Of a stretch of 64,000 nt of DNA, positions 54,255 to 62,565 are shown in pieces. Origin of the DNA: an uncultured Lachnospiraceae bacterium. GTDB taxonomy: Bacteria; Bacillota; Clostridia; Lachnospirales; Lachnospiraceae. Both the position numbers and the translations under genes were made by a program. The notes beneath the pieces were generated by a model. That model had not been told where the DNA came from. It worked only from the letters and a program-made list of their open reading frames with translations, and did not search any database. The DNA is taken from contig CANPUE010000001.1 in NCBI GenBank assembly GCA_947577185.1, positions 62,001 through 126,000 of the forward strand. The letters are read 5' to 3'. The stretch's first letter is position 1, and the number at the start of each line of letters is the position of its first letter.

Positions 54255-54335
54255 CCACAATTTGCGAATTACGAAAAGTAATTTTATTAAAAACGTTATG
54301 AAAAAATCACCATCGGCAATGACGTTCCTATAATG

Positions 54336-54368
54336 AAAAAAATGGAACCGCCCCTTTAAGACAGTTCC
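54336..54368 (-). terminator. Intrinsic terminator after rubrerythrin
   Basis: Minus strand: GGAACTGTC, 7-base loop, GGGCGGTTCC-type arm (9 bp with G-U pairs), then seven T. Confidence 0.8.
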
Positions 54369-54378
54369 GTTTTCTTTT

Positions 54379-54978
54379 CTACCCGTTTATCCCCGTATAA
54401 GGCGCAAGTTCCAGCCGGACAAAATATCCTCTGTCATTATGGCAGACCGGACATACCGCAGGAACCTGCCTGCCGCGGTAAATATGTCCACACTCCATAC
54501 ACATCCATGCCGTCTCCACATCGGAAACAAAAAGTTTTCCCTGTTCCAGCCACTCTGCAAACTGACCGAATCGGTCCCCATGTGTTTTTTCGATCAGGGC
54601 GATCTGACGAAACGAATCCGCTATGGCCGGAAATCCTTCCTCCTCAGCCTGATCTGCAAAAGCCGGATAGACGTCACCATGCTCCTCATATTCATTATGC
54701 TGCGCCATCCGCAGAAGTGCGGCGGCATCTTCAGCGATATCCACCGGGTAGGTTCCGTCAATGGCAATATTTTTGCCCGCCATCTCCTTTAAATGCCCGT
54801 AAAAGACTTCCGCATGCTCTTTTTCCTGTTCCGCGGTAAAGCGGAATACCGCTTCCACCACATACAATTTCTCGCCTCTTGCCTGCCCTGCCGCTATGGT
54901 ATAGCGGTTCCTTGCCTGGCTCTCGCCTGCAAAAGCACGCATCAGATTATCTTTTGTCTGACTCTTCACAAATTCCAT
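54379..54978 (-). CDS. Rubrerythrin
   Basis: A 199-residue non-heme iron peroxidase protecting anaerobes from hydrogen peroxide. The diiron four-helix bundle starts FVKSQTKDNLMRAFAGESQA, with ExxH-type ligands in EKEHAEVFYGHL and IEKTHGDRF. The C-terminal rubredoxin-like domain has CMECGHIYRG and CPVCHNDRGYFVRL. The ATG at 54978 follows AAGGGA at good spacing; the ATG at 55023 has a poor site. Its own terminator and spacing suggest a single-gene unit. Confidence 0.93.
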   Translation of the reverse strand: MEFVKSQTKDNLMRAFAGESQARNRYTIAAGQARGEKLYVVEAVFRFTAEQEKEHAEVFYGHLKEMAGKNIAIDGTYPVDIAEDAAALLRMAQHNEYEEHGDVYPAFADQAEEEGFPAIADSFRQIALIEKTHGDRFGQFAEWLEQGKLFVSDVETAWMCMECGHIYRGRQVPAVCPVCHNDRGYFVRLELAPYTGING

Positions 54979-55095
54979 ATACTGTTCCCTTTCCGGATAT
55001 GCTGATTGCAGATACGATTCCATATCCTGTCATGTTCTTAGCGTTTCCGAAAAGAAAACAATTATTCCGGTTTTAAAATCTTCTGTGCGGCAGGA

Positions 55096-56712
55096 TCAAT
55101 ATGACAACAGCCCCCGAATGCCCTCCCGCTTAAACAGATCTTTATAATAAGCAAGTTCTCTCCGGATAAGATCATCGATCACTCTCATGCCAAGCAGTTC
55201 AACCGGCGCCTTATCATCTGTCAGCAGATAGCCGCCCTTCTCATAAAGCGTAATTCCCGCTGAAACCTTATCAAGCATCTCCCGTAACTGCGGATCCTGC
55301 ACCTGATTCCCTGCCGTCTCAAAGTCTGCAATCATATCCGGGTTCTGTGAAGCGAATAACTCCCTGTTGGTCGAACCGCGCACATCCACTGTGTAAACAT
55401 GATCAAACACCGATGCGATCGTATCTGACAGATACGCATTGATATTTCCCTCTGCGTCCGAATGCATGTTCATATTGACGACCATCACGCCATTCGGATT
55501 CAGATGCTCTCTCACAAGTGTGAAAAATTCGACGGAAGACATCTGAAACGGAATCGTGATATCCTGATAGGCATCTACCATGATTACATCATAAGTCTTT
55601 GACACTGCCGATAAAAAACTCCGCCCGTCATAAGTTGTGACTGCAACGGAGTCCGGCAGTTCGAAATATCTGCCTGCAAGTTCAGTGATCTTATCATCGA
55701 TTTCCACACCCTCTATGGAAGTCGTCCCAAAATAATGGTTACACTGTCTGGCATAAGTACCGGTGCCCATTCCCAGAATCAGGATATCGCCGTCCGTTCT
55801 GCCTGCCATAACCGGAGCCGCCATCGCATAATCATAATACATGCCTGTCGCGCCGCCGTCTTTTTTCATAATGGACTGTACGCCGAATAAAACATTTGTG
55901 GATAAGATGACACTGTCATCCGTTTCCTTTACCTGTAAATAATTATAGATAGATTCTCCCTCATATAGAAGGCCCGGCTCCCAGAAAGCAAAACTGTCAA
56001 AAGCGCCGGAGACGCAGCAGAGCAGAAAAAGCGCAATACCCGCCGCACATGCCTTTTTCTTCCTGCCTGCACTGAAAAAATAAACCAGTGCCAGGAGTAG
56101 CAAAATACCGGCAAACAACAGAAACGTGATCGACGTTCCCACCGCCGGGATCGTTACAAAGGTCGGTACAAAAGTTCCGATAATACTGCCGATCGTATTA
56201 AACGCATTTAGAGAACCGACTGTCCTGCCGCTGTTATCGAGACTGTCCACCGTATATTTCACCAGGGAAGGCGTAACAGTTCCCAACAAAAAAAGCGGAA
56301 ATACAAAAATGAGCATACACGATAAAAATGCTGCCCAGACCAGAAAATTTGTATTCACCGCAAAAACAAGGAGCGCCGAAATACCAATGATCAGATATTT
56401 GCCCACTGCCGGTATCGCCGCAATCCAGACTGCCGCAATCAGTATCCTTACATACAGCCTGTCCGGATTCGGATTTTTGTCTGCGCTCCTTCCTCCCCAG
56501 ATATTCCCTAACGCCATAGCAATCATGATCGTACCGATGATGATTGTCCACACGATCTGAGAAGAACTAAAATATGGCGCCAGGAGCCTGCTCGCGCCAA
56601 GCTCCACCGCCATAACTGACATTCCCGCAAAAAACTCCGTCAAATACAGATAGTACCGATTCCGCAAGATGCCGCCGTTTCCGGATAATGTCTCTGATTT
56701 CTTATTTTCCAT
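55096..56712 (-). CDS. Fused multi-pass membrane / spermidine synthase-like protein
   Basis: A 538-residue protein with an N-terminal block of about seven membrane helices (to about 245) and a C-terminal SpeE-like methyltransferase-fold domain (about 265-500). The latter has DILILGMGTGTYARQCNHYF, SIEGVEIDDKI and DVIMVDAYQDITIPFQ, the SAM/decarboxy-SAM-type site. Such fusions are widespread in bacteria; aminopropyl transfer has not been shown for most of them, so polyamine synthesis is only a possibility. Confidence 0.88.
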   Translation of the reverse strand: MENKKSETLSGNGGILRNRYYLYLTEFFAGMSVMAVELGASRLLAPYFSSSQIVWTIIIGTIMIAMALGNIWGGRSADKNPNPDRLYVRILIAAVWIAAIPAVGKYLIIGISALLVFAVNTNFLVWAAFLSCMLIFVFPLFLLGTVTPSLVKYTVDSLDNSGRTVGSLNAFNTIGSIIGTFVPTFVTIPAVGTSITFLLFAGILLLLALVYFFSAGRKKKACAAGIALFLLCCVSGAFDSFAFWEPGLLYEGESIYNYLQVKETDDSVILSTNVLFGVQSIMKKDGGATGMYYDYAMAAPVMAGRTDGDILILGMGTGTYARQCNHYFGTTSIEGVEIDDKITELAGRYFELPDSVAVTTYDGRSFLSAVSKTYDVIMVDAYQDITIPFQMSSVEFFTLVREHLNPNGVMVVNMNMHSDAEGNINAYLSDTIASVFDHVYTVDVRGSTNRELFASQNPDMIADFETAGNQVQDPQLREMLDKVSAGITLYEKGGYLLTDDKAPVELLGMRVIDDLIRRELAYYKDLFKREGIRGLLSY

Positions 56713-56747
56713 CCTGTCCTGCTTCCCCGTTCAAAATCTTCGCCGGA

Positions 56748-57443
56748 TTACACACTGAAATCAAATCTGCCGCCCATTCTCTGCACCTGCTCTTCTTTGA
56801 TCTGATCCCAGTCCACCGCGTTAATCTTTTCTAACAATTCTTCTACGGAATCTGCCTTTACCATCGTTTTCTTTGTTCTCTCGTTCATGGCATTTTCCTG
56901 AATCTTCTTCTCCTGTTCCGTTTTCTGCTCTTTTTTGTCTTCTCTGACCTTCTCGATCCATTCCTTTTGTTTCTCACCGGCTTTTTCAAGTTCTGCAAAG
57001 TAAGAAACGCTGCCGTCTTTCCCGACCGAAATACCAAGACGTGTTACTTCGTCCTTTTTGTCTCCCAGCTTTTCCCTGATATCGTCAAGCTGGCTCACTG
57101 CATCATCAAGAATACCAGTGTATTTTGCTCTCGCATCTTTGTCCGCCGCCATCTCTTCCAACGTCTCAGGGTCCATCAGAACGCTGTACTCTTTCGTTCC
57201 TCTGGAAAGATATTCCGCCGCCTCTTCGTCTGTCTCATAATCGGCAACGATAAAATCCATATTGCTGTAAGTCTTTTTCAGTTCTTCCAGCATCTTCTTT
57301 GCCTTATCGCTCAACTGCACGGGATCTTTCTTTGCAATTTTGTCTGTCTTATCCGTCTTTTCTGTCTCTCTGGCAGATTTGCTCCTGGCAGTATTTGTGT
57401 AATAACTGCCCTGATACACACCATATCCTTCAACCTTGCTCAT
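56748..57443 (-). CDS. DUF6033-like hypothetical protein
   Basis: A 231-residue soluble, Lys/Glu-rich protein. It starts MSKVEGYGVYQGSYYTNTAR and has an SDKAKKMLEELKKTYSNMDF segment, which I associate with the DUF6033 family of Lachnospiraceae (moderate certainty). A long charged helix lies at about 155-195. AGGAGG precedes the ATG by eight bases. A possible sigma-28-type promoter lies about 100 bases upstream. Function unknown. Confidence 0.8.
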   Translation of the reverse strand: MSKVEGYGVYQGSYYTNTARSKSARETEKTDKTDKIAKKDPVQLSDKAKKMLEELKKTYSNMDFIVADYETDEEAAEYLSRGTKEYSVLMDPETLEEMAADKDARAKYTGILDDAVSQLDDIREKLGDKKDEVTRLGISVGKDGSVSYFAELEKAGEKQKEWIEKVREDKKEQKTEQEKKIQENAMNERTKKTMVKADSVEELLEKINAVDWDQIKEEQVQRMGGRFDFSV

Positions 57444-57546
57444 TTTCCAGTCCTCCTTTGACTTTCATCGAAATCCGTTTCTACAGTCCTTATACAAATG
57501 CACGACATATAAACATACCTTGCCGGCATATTCTGTCTTATAGTTT

Positions 57547-57574
57547 ATATCGGACGGTGAACCGATTTCCTTTA
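57547..57574 (-). promoter_or_regulatory. Possible sigma-28 (SigD/FliA-type) promoter
   Basis: Minus strand: TAAA (57571-57574), 16-base spacer, TCCGATAT (57547-57554), close to TAAA-N15-GCCGATAA. It would drive the DUF6033-like gene. The spacer is one base long and two -10 positions differ. Confidence 0.4.
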
Positions 57575-57629
57575 TGTCATTATAAAAAAAACTGGAAACT
57601 ATCTCCAATGCAATTATTTGCCTGCATGC

Positions 57630-57874
57630 TCACGCCGCTCTGAACGATTCCAAATCATTGCTCAATGGAAGTCCGTTTTCCCTGCTTAAATAATCTACCA
57701 TAGCCAGAAGATAAAAACTTTACCGATACCATTGTTGTTCCCAATAAGTCCTTATTTAATTTTAAAATATCTATGCCTTTTCAACTGCATCCTCCAAATT
57801 TATAACCCTCAACACATACTTATTCACTATTTTTATTTAATCCTCTTATCTGAAGATATTACAAATCATCTGAC
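57630..57874. other. Intergenic stretch with a gene-fragment remnant and one direct-repeat copy
   Basis: No intact gene. On the minus strand a frame reading VFYLLAMVDYLSRENGLPLS followed by NDLESFRAA ends at a stop at 57630-57632 and looks like a C-terminal gene remnant. The 34-bp repeat copy at 57767-57800 also lies here. Base composition becomes clearly AT-rich from this point to the right end. Confidence 0.45.
57767..57800. repeat. 34-bp direct repeat, left copy
   Basis: Contains GCCTTTTCAACTGCATCC and matches 61391-61424 at 32 of 34 positions. On the minus strand it reads as the end of a frame, DAVEKA then stop. Confidence 0.75.
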
Positions 57875-58252
57875 TTAAATTTGATGAACTAACAACCAAT
57901 GTAAAATATCTTCATATTGTTTCCTGTCCGCTGCTACATCTAATATTAAACCTGATAATTCTTTCTGCGTATATTCCATCTCATAACCATTTAATGCCAA
58001 AAAGACTAACGTGACATGGCACCCTATTCTTTTATTGCCATCTATCATTGCATGATTTTTAACTAATCCATAGCAAAGTCTTGCGGCCTTTGCCTGTATA
58101 CTTGGATATAAATCTTCTCCACCTTAGGATTGAAATGGACTTTCTAATGCAGATTCAAGCAGACCTAAATCCCTCATTCCATCACTTCCTCCAGTAGTCT
58201 CAATAATCTGAGTATGAAGTAACAGAATCTGTTCTTTTGTCAGCTTTATCAT
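57875..58252 (-). pseudogene. doc: Doc-type (death-on-curing) toxin gene with premature stop
   Basis: The frame starts MIKLTKEQILLLHTQIIETT and continues as a full 125-codon Doc-family protein, but codon 43 (58124-58126) is TAA, within FQS-stop-GGEDLYPS. The Fic/Doc core HAMIDGNKR follows at codons 67-75, with M where F is usual. The end is ILHWLLVHQI. The start overlaps the upstream Phd stop as ATGA, the normal arrangement. The stop could come from a single change of a Tyr codon. The encoded toxin (a kinase of EF-Tu in the family) is therefore probably inactive. Confidence 0.85.
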
Positions 58253-58491
58253 TTTGCAAGCACCTCATAGGACTCCTTATTCTTCTCAATCAATCGTTTT
58301 GATATACTCAGCACATCTTCATTTGATGCAACAGCATCCTCATCTGCTTTGCTAAAATCTATGACAAGATATCTTGGTACATTATTTTTTAGAATAATGG
58401 CTGTTCCATGTTCATCCACTAATCTTGCTACTTTTGAAAAATTCTGATTTGCTTCTGTAATAGAAACCATTGTATTTGTATTTATTGTCAT
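58249..58491 (-). CDS. phd: Phd/YefM-family antitoxin
   Basis: An 80-residue antitoxin with the Phd DNA-binding N-terminus (TMVSITEANQNFSKVARLVD) and ILKNNVPRYLVIDF, then a flexible helix that would bind Doc. GGGAGG lies nine bases ahead. The gene is intact although its toxin partner is broken. It would normally repress its own operon. Confidence 0.92.
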   Translation of the reverse strand: MTINTNTMVSITEANQNFSKVARLVDEHGTAIILKNNVPRYLVIDFSKADEDAVASNEDVLSISKRLIEKNKESYEVLAK

Positions 58492-58908
58492 CGTCCATAC
58501 CTCCCATATTAATCTTTATTTTTCTCTTGTTAACTCGCTTTTTCTTACATTTTCTTTTTTACATAGAGAAGTTTTCTAAGTCTATGCCATTCCCCTTGGC
58601 CATATATCATGGATAATGGGATATTGGGGTACACTTAATAAGACGTCATCTCATTGTGCTATGATTGGCCTCTCTAATCCCCAACTCATTACGGCAGCCT
58701 AACCTCCCATGTCATACGGGATCACCTTTTTTACAGGGTCCTCAATTCCTTCGTTCTGCTTATCCATAAAGGGGCGTCATGATGCTCCTTGACTGAGTCT
58801 GTGCTCTGATGGTATAAAATCTGACTTCGGCTCTCTATGTTTTGTTTCCTTTTCTGCTCCCTTCAGCACCTAACGGTGGACGTCTCCTCAACGTCACAGT
58901 TATCCTCT
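58492..58908. other. Noncoding region downstream of the IS110 transposase
   Basis: About 417 bases without a gene. The part next to the phd start (58492-58570) is its leader. The remaining 330 bases, GC-richer and with several short inverted repeats, probably belong to the IS110 element's end and could encode a guide (bridge) RNA as in IS1111-type elements (inference). Confidence 0.4.
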
Positions 58909-60260
58909 TTATGCTGCCTGTGGCTGTCTATGAATGTCAGACATCATCTTCTGCGGGTCATAGGTTACACCATTTGCAAGAATAGCATAAAAAACTCTTA
59001 TCAGCTTACAGCTGATAGCAATCACTGATTGTTTCTTCTTTAGCGGATTATTCGCTCTGGTTGTGTAATACTCATTCAATGACCGAAACTCTGGATTTTT
59101 AGCTATTAACGGAATCGCAGCATTGAACAGTAACGCTCGCAGCTTACTTCGGCCTCTTTTACTAATGGTCGTCTGTCCCTTATGCTTTCCCGAACTATTT
59201 TCCCGTAATGAAAGTCCGGCCAGTTTTTGTATCTGCCTTGGTGATTCGAAACGCCTCACATCACCAACCTCCGACAAAAATCCGGCTACCGTGATTACTC
59301 CTATACCTTTGATGGCAAGCATCTGCTCGCTTTCGGGTATCTTTTTACACAAACCTGTTATCTCGTCCATTATGGAATCAAGCTGTGCCATCTTGTATTC
59401 ATAATCCGCAAGCAATAACTTCATTTCATACTCAGCAGCTGAAGAGCCTTTCCTTAAGCCAATGCTTCGTCTGGCTGTTTCACACAGGGTCGTTGCCCGT
59501 TTCATTCCAACAGCTCTTAACTTTGCATCACGCCAGATTTGATTGATTCTTTCGGCTCCAAGCTCCATGATTGCCTTCGGAGTACAAGCAACTTTCAAAA
59601 GCAACATACTGCTTTGTGCTTCATAGTCCCCAAAAACTTCCTTGTATTCAGGAAAATATATGGCAAACCATCTGGCAAATCTGTTTTTGATCTGGGGTAA
59701 GTTCCCTGGTGAGTCTCTTACGATTGGCCACCATAATTCTTAAATCTGCATACACACCATCCGGTGTATACGGTGCAGAATATCTTCCCTCAATGACAAG
59801 CTTCGCTATCACCTTAGGGTCTTTTCTGTCATTCTTACTTTGGCTGTTGTCATCCAGTTCCTTGGTCTGCTTTACCGCATAGGGGTTAACCATAACCAGA
59901 AGGATGCCCTCATCCTCAAGATAAGCGCCAAGGTCAAACCAGTAATGACCTGTTGGTTCGATTCCTACTATTGCATCTGACTTTTTGTTTTTGTCCTGTA
60001 ACCTCTGCATCCAGCTTTTGAAGTTTTCGAAACCTTCCCTGCTGTTGCTGAATTTAAAGACTTTCCCAAGTTCAATGCCGCACCAGTCAAAAGCCCTGGC
60101 ATACTGTGTAGTACTTCCAATATCAATTCCAACTACCAAAGTTGATTCTTTTACTTGATTGATTCTCTGATTTTGTTTACAATTCATTTATGGGTGTCTC
60201 CTTTGAACAATGATTTTTATTAACCGCCAAGTTAACAATCATTATTCTATGGGTGACACT
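58560..60260 (-). mobile_element. IS110-family insertion sequence (ends approximate)
   Basis: A DEDD-transposase element with the transposase on the minus strand, a short region upstream (60188-60260, with an AATGATTGTTAAC/GGTTAAT-AATCATT dyad) and about 340 noncoding bases downstream. No terminal inverted repeats or target duplication were recognised, as is usual for IS110, so both ends are estimates. The long downstream noncoding part fits the IS1111 group. Confidence 0.65.
58909..60187 (-). pseudogene. IS110-family transposase split by a one-base frameshift
   Basis: The N-terminal part (60187-59648) carries the DEDD catalytic residues: VVGIDIGSTTQYARAFDW, IVGIEPTGHYWFDL and NDRKDPKVIAKLV. 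The C-terminal part (ending 58909) carries the transposase_20 domain with AIKGIGVITVAGFLSEVGDV and the serine region LRENSSGKHKG. The two are in different frames. Removing one C from the CCCC run (plus-strand GGGG at 59694-59697) joins them as LTQIKNRFARWFAIYFPEYK, the expected family sequence. A total of about 425 residues would result. It is probably inactive unless the shift is bypassed or is a sequencing error. Confidence 0.88.
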
Positions 60261-60400
60261 CATTTTTTGCAAATCTGTTATTTGTTACTTAACAGGAATG
60301 CTCCTCGTATAATACTTATATTATATCCAATTTATAGGATGAATTCAACCTATTTCAATCCTCAAATACTTTTTTACATAGCTTGCTATAAATATAGTAA

Positions 60401-61087
60401 TTAACCTGGATTATTCCTTTTCAAAAATCTAGCAAAATGAAATTTATCTTTTTCTTCTCCAATAAACATAAATTTGTATATCACATAATATTTAGAAGAT
60501 ATTAAGTCAAGCGGCAACTCCATATAAGCTTTTTTATAACAATACTTTAAATCTTTCATACACACTGGTACTTTATTTGCTTCTAAAATTGGAAAATATC
60601 TTCTCTTTCGTTCATCTGTTAATGGGTATGCTCCATTCCCAGTCCCTAATTGAATTAATTGGGAAAATGAATCCACACAATTAAACCATCCTATCACAAA
60701 TGCAACCTTTCCAGGCTTATCACTATATATCTCATCCATTAACCAGGCAAAATCTTGTTGAAATACTGACCAGTTTTGGCTTGCTGCTCTTGTATTAGCT
60801 GAACGAATCCAATTTTTCTAATATATAACTTCAATTTAAAATCTCTGTGTGCTATATACAAATCATGGTTTATTTTCTGTGCGTTTTTATCTGGGCACTT
60901 TCTCCTGCTGTATAATGGGCATTTTGTTTAAAAGGATAGCCTATTCTTACTGTCATATCCATTTCATTAAACTTTTCATCGGTTTCAATTTTTAATTCAG
61001 GCTTATCCCATCCCCTATACAAGATATTGAATTCATCTATTGTATATAAACAGTTTGAACGATGTATTGGTCAATTGTTGGTCCCAT
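60401..61087 (-). pseudogene. Decayed gene of unknown function, at least three frameshifts
   Basis: A frame from an ATG at 61087 (AAAGGG ahead) reads MGPTIDQYI, shifts, then continues NCLYTIDEFNILYRGWDKPE, IETDEKFNEMDMTVRIGYPF and HYTAGESAQ, shifts, CPDKNAQKINHDLYIAHRDF and KLKLYIRK, shifts, NWIRSANTRAASQNWSVFQQ and DFAWLMDEIYSDKPGKVAFV, ending RFLKRNNPG at 60401. The pieces join into one protein of about 228 residues without gaps, so this is one gene in decay. I do not recognise the family. Confidence 0.7.
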
Positions 61088-61204
61088 TATATAATATCCC
61101 TTTCTGTTTCTTAAATTACATTTTACTAACTCCAAATAATATTCTTAGAATATAGAGATATCATATAAGTAATCCGTTCTAACTTTGAATGATGACATAT
61201 AAAT

Positions 61205-61249
61205 TCAAAAACCCCTGCAAATGGCACATACATACCACTTACAAGGGTT
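61205..61249 (-). terminator. Intrinsic terminator downstream of the Fic gene
   Basis: Minus strand: AACCCTTGTAAGTGG pairs with CCATTTGCAGGGGTT (15 bp with G-U pairs), 10-base loop, then TTTTTG. Confidence 0.75.
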
Positions 61250-61390
61250 CTCATTCTTATCGCTATCTGCCTAATTTCGACAAATTTCTACGCATTCATC
61301 TGTTTTGCGAACTTTCCCTTTTTCATGTTCCGGTCATATATCCCCGGAACTATGTATTTTACTGGCTTTCCAGAAATTTTTAACTGTCCT

Positions 61391-61424
61391 ATATCTAAGC
61401 CTTTTCAACTGCATCCCCCAAATT
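61391..61424. repeat. 34-bp direct repeat, right copy
   Basis: Matches 57767-57800 at 32 of 34 positions; the sequences outside differ between the two copies. Confidence 0.75.
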
Positions 61425-61466
61425 ATTAAACCCGAAACTATCCATATCCACTTCAACAATCTTATT

Positions 61467-62234
61467 TTACTTTTTGAGATAATTTCTTATTTCTTCAAAA
61501 GAATGTTCCTTATGCTCTCTCCTATTCCAAAATATAACTTTTCGAATATTCTCTCTCGTTACTGGCAATTCAGCTTTTTGGATGTAATTTTCCACTCTGC
61601 CACTCATTTCTTTCCCCTGCTCCAATGCATCCTGCACAATCCGGTAAAGATAATCTGGTTTTCTCAAATCTCCTAAATCATGAAATATGGCATTCGCAAC
61701 TACCAAGGCTGAGCGCATATAAGAGGCATTATCCTTAAACAAATCACTCTCAATATAAATTCCCTGTGCCTCAATGAACATACAACAAAATGTAACAATT
61801 GTTCTGGTATTTCCCTCCCGATACGGATGAACTTTCCAGAGTTTTGCCGTATAATCACTAAATGTCCTTACTACATTTTCAAAAGACGCAGTTTGCCAAT
61901 CAAAAGCATTCATCTCACTCAAAACATATTTTGCATCTTTCGCAATATCAAAACAATCTGAATATTCAATTGAAATCTCTCCTAAAACAGTTTCTGCTTT
62001 CTCTATATTGATAACTCTGGGTTTTCCTGCCCATTCATAAATATCTTGAAAAATATGATGGTGCATATTGCAAAGAGTTCCAAAATCATAAGCCATTTCA
62101 ATATCATCCACAACTATTTCCGAAAGCCGGAAAGAACAATAGTCTGCTTCCATATTTCTCAACATATCCACATCATGAATATCAGCCAAATTCCTTAATA
62201 CTTCTGAATCCGGGTACAAATACGGATCTCTCAT
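61467..62234 (-). CDS. Fic-domain toxin (AMP-transferase family)
   Basis: A 255-residue Fic protein. The active-site motif is HPYREGNTRT at residues 136-145, the common HxFxxGNxR form with Thr late in the loop. A typical flap region (VLGEISIEYSD) lies before it. No inhibitory helix is fused, so it is a class I Fic expected to be controlled by the small protein encoded just upstream (nine-base gap, GAGGATAGG site). It would AMPylate host proteins such as gyrase in studied relatives; the target here is unknown. A terminator lies about 220 bases downstream. Confidence 0.92.
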   Translation of the reverse strand: MRDPYLYPDSEVLRNLADIHDVDMLRNMEADYCSFRLSEIVVDDIEMAYDFGTLCNMHHHIFQDIYEWAGKPRVINIEKAETVLGEISIEYSDCFDIAKDAKYVLSEMNAFDWQTASFENVVRTFSDYTAKLWKVHPYREGNTRTIVTFCCMFIEAQGIYIESDLFKDNASYMRSALVVANAIFHDLGDLRKPDYLYRIVQDALEQGKEMSGRVENYIQKAELPVTRENIRKVIFWNRREHKEHSFEEIRNYLKK

Positions 62235-62243
62235 AACCTATCC

Positions 62244-62414
62244 TCACTGTTTCATTTTGTACTTACGATCAAGAGCCTTTTTTAATTCATCCATAGTAAT
62301 CTCTCCCTTTTTTTCCCGTTCTATTAATTCTTTCATCTCCGGAGTTGGTTCTAGTCCATCAACCTTAATCATACCCAACGAATACTCCCACTTTTTTTCC
62401 GTCTCAACTAACAT
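62244..62414 (-). CDS. VbhA-like antitoxin of the Fic pair
   Basis: A 56-residue small protein starting MLVETEKKWEYSLGMIKVDG. The segment VDGLEPTPEMKELIEREKKG followed by EITMDELKKAL follows the class I Fic antitoxin pattern (LEGLEPSPE...GEIT). The inhibitory motif, normally S/T-xxx-E-G/N, is here read as M15-IKV-D19-G20, so both key residues differ. AAAGGAG lies nine bases before the ATG. It is directly upstream of and co-transcribed with the Fic gene. Confidence 0.85.
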   Translation of the reverse strand: MLVETEKKWEYSLGMIKVDGLEPTPEMKELIEREKKGEITMDELKKALDRKYKMKQ

Positions 62415-62565
62415 AAAATATCTCTCCTTTAATATATCTCTTATTTAATGTTATACAAGATAAACATCCATTCCATCAATCTACAAATTCTTCATCTGAC
62501 ATTAATACACTGGCATAATATCTAAATGAAAATTCAACGGAATTTTGCAAATCATCTTGTATTTG

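Larger units (their letters stand above)
61088..61466. other. Intergenic stretch with gene fragments, a repeat copy and a terminator
   Basis: No intact gene. Minus-strand frames read MDSFGFNNLGDAVEKA-stop (ending in the repeat) and KISGKPVKYIVPGIYDRNMK followed by KGKFAKQMNA-stop, which look like remnants. The repeat copy at 61391-61424 and the terminator at 61205-61249 lie here. Confidence 0.45.

Noticed and set aside
59648..59740. Programmed frameshift in the IS110 transposase
   Set aside because: A +1 shift would be needed; the AAAAAC stretch is in the wrong frame for classic -1 slippage, and simple removal of one C explains the break.
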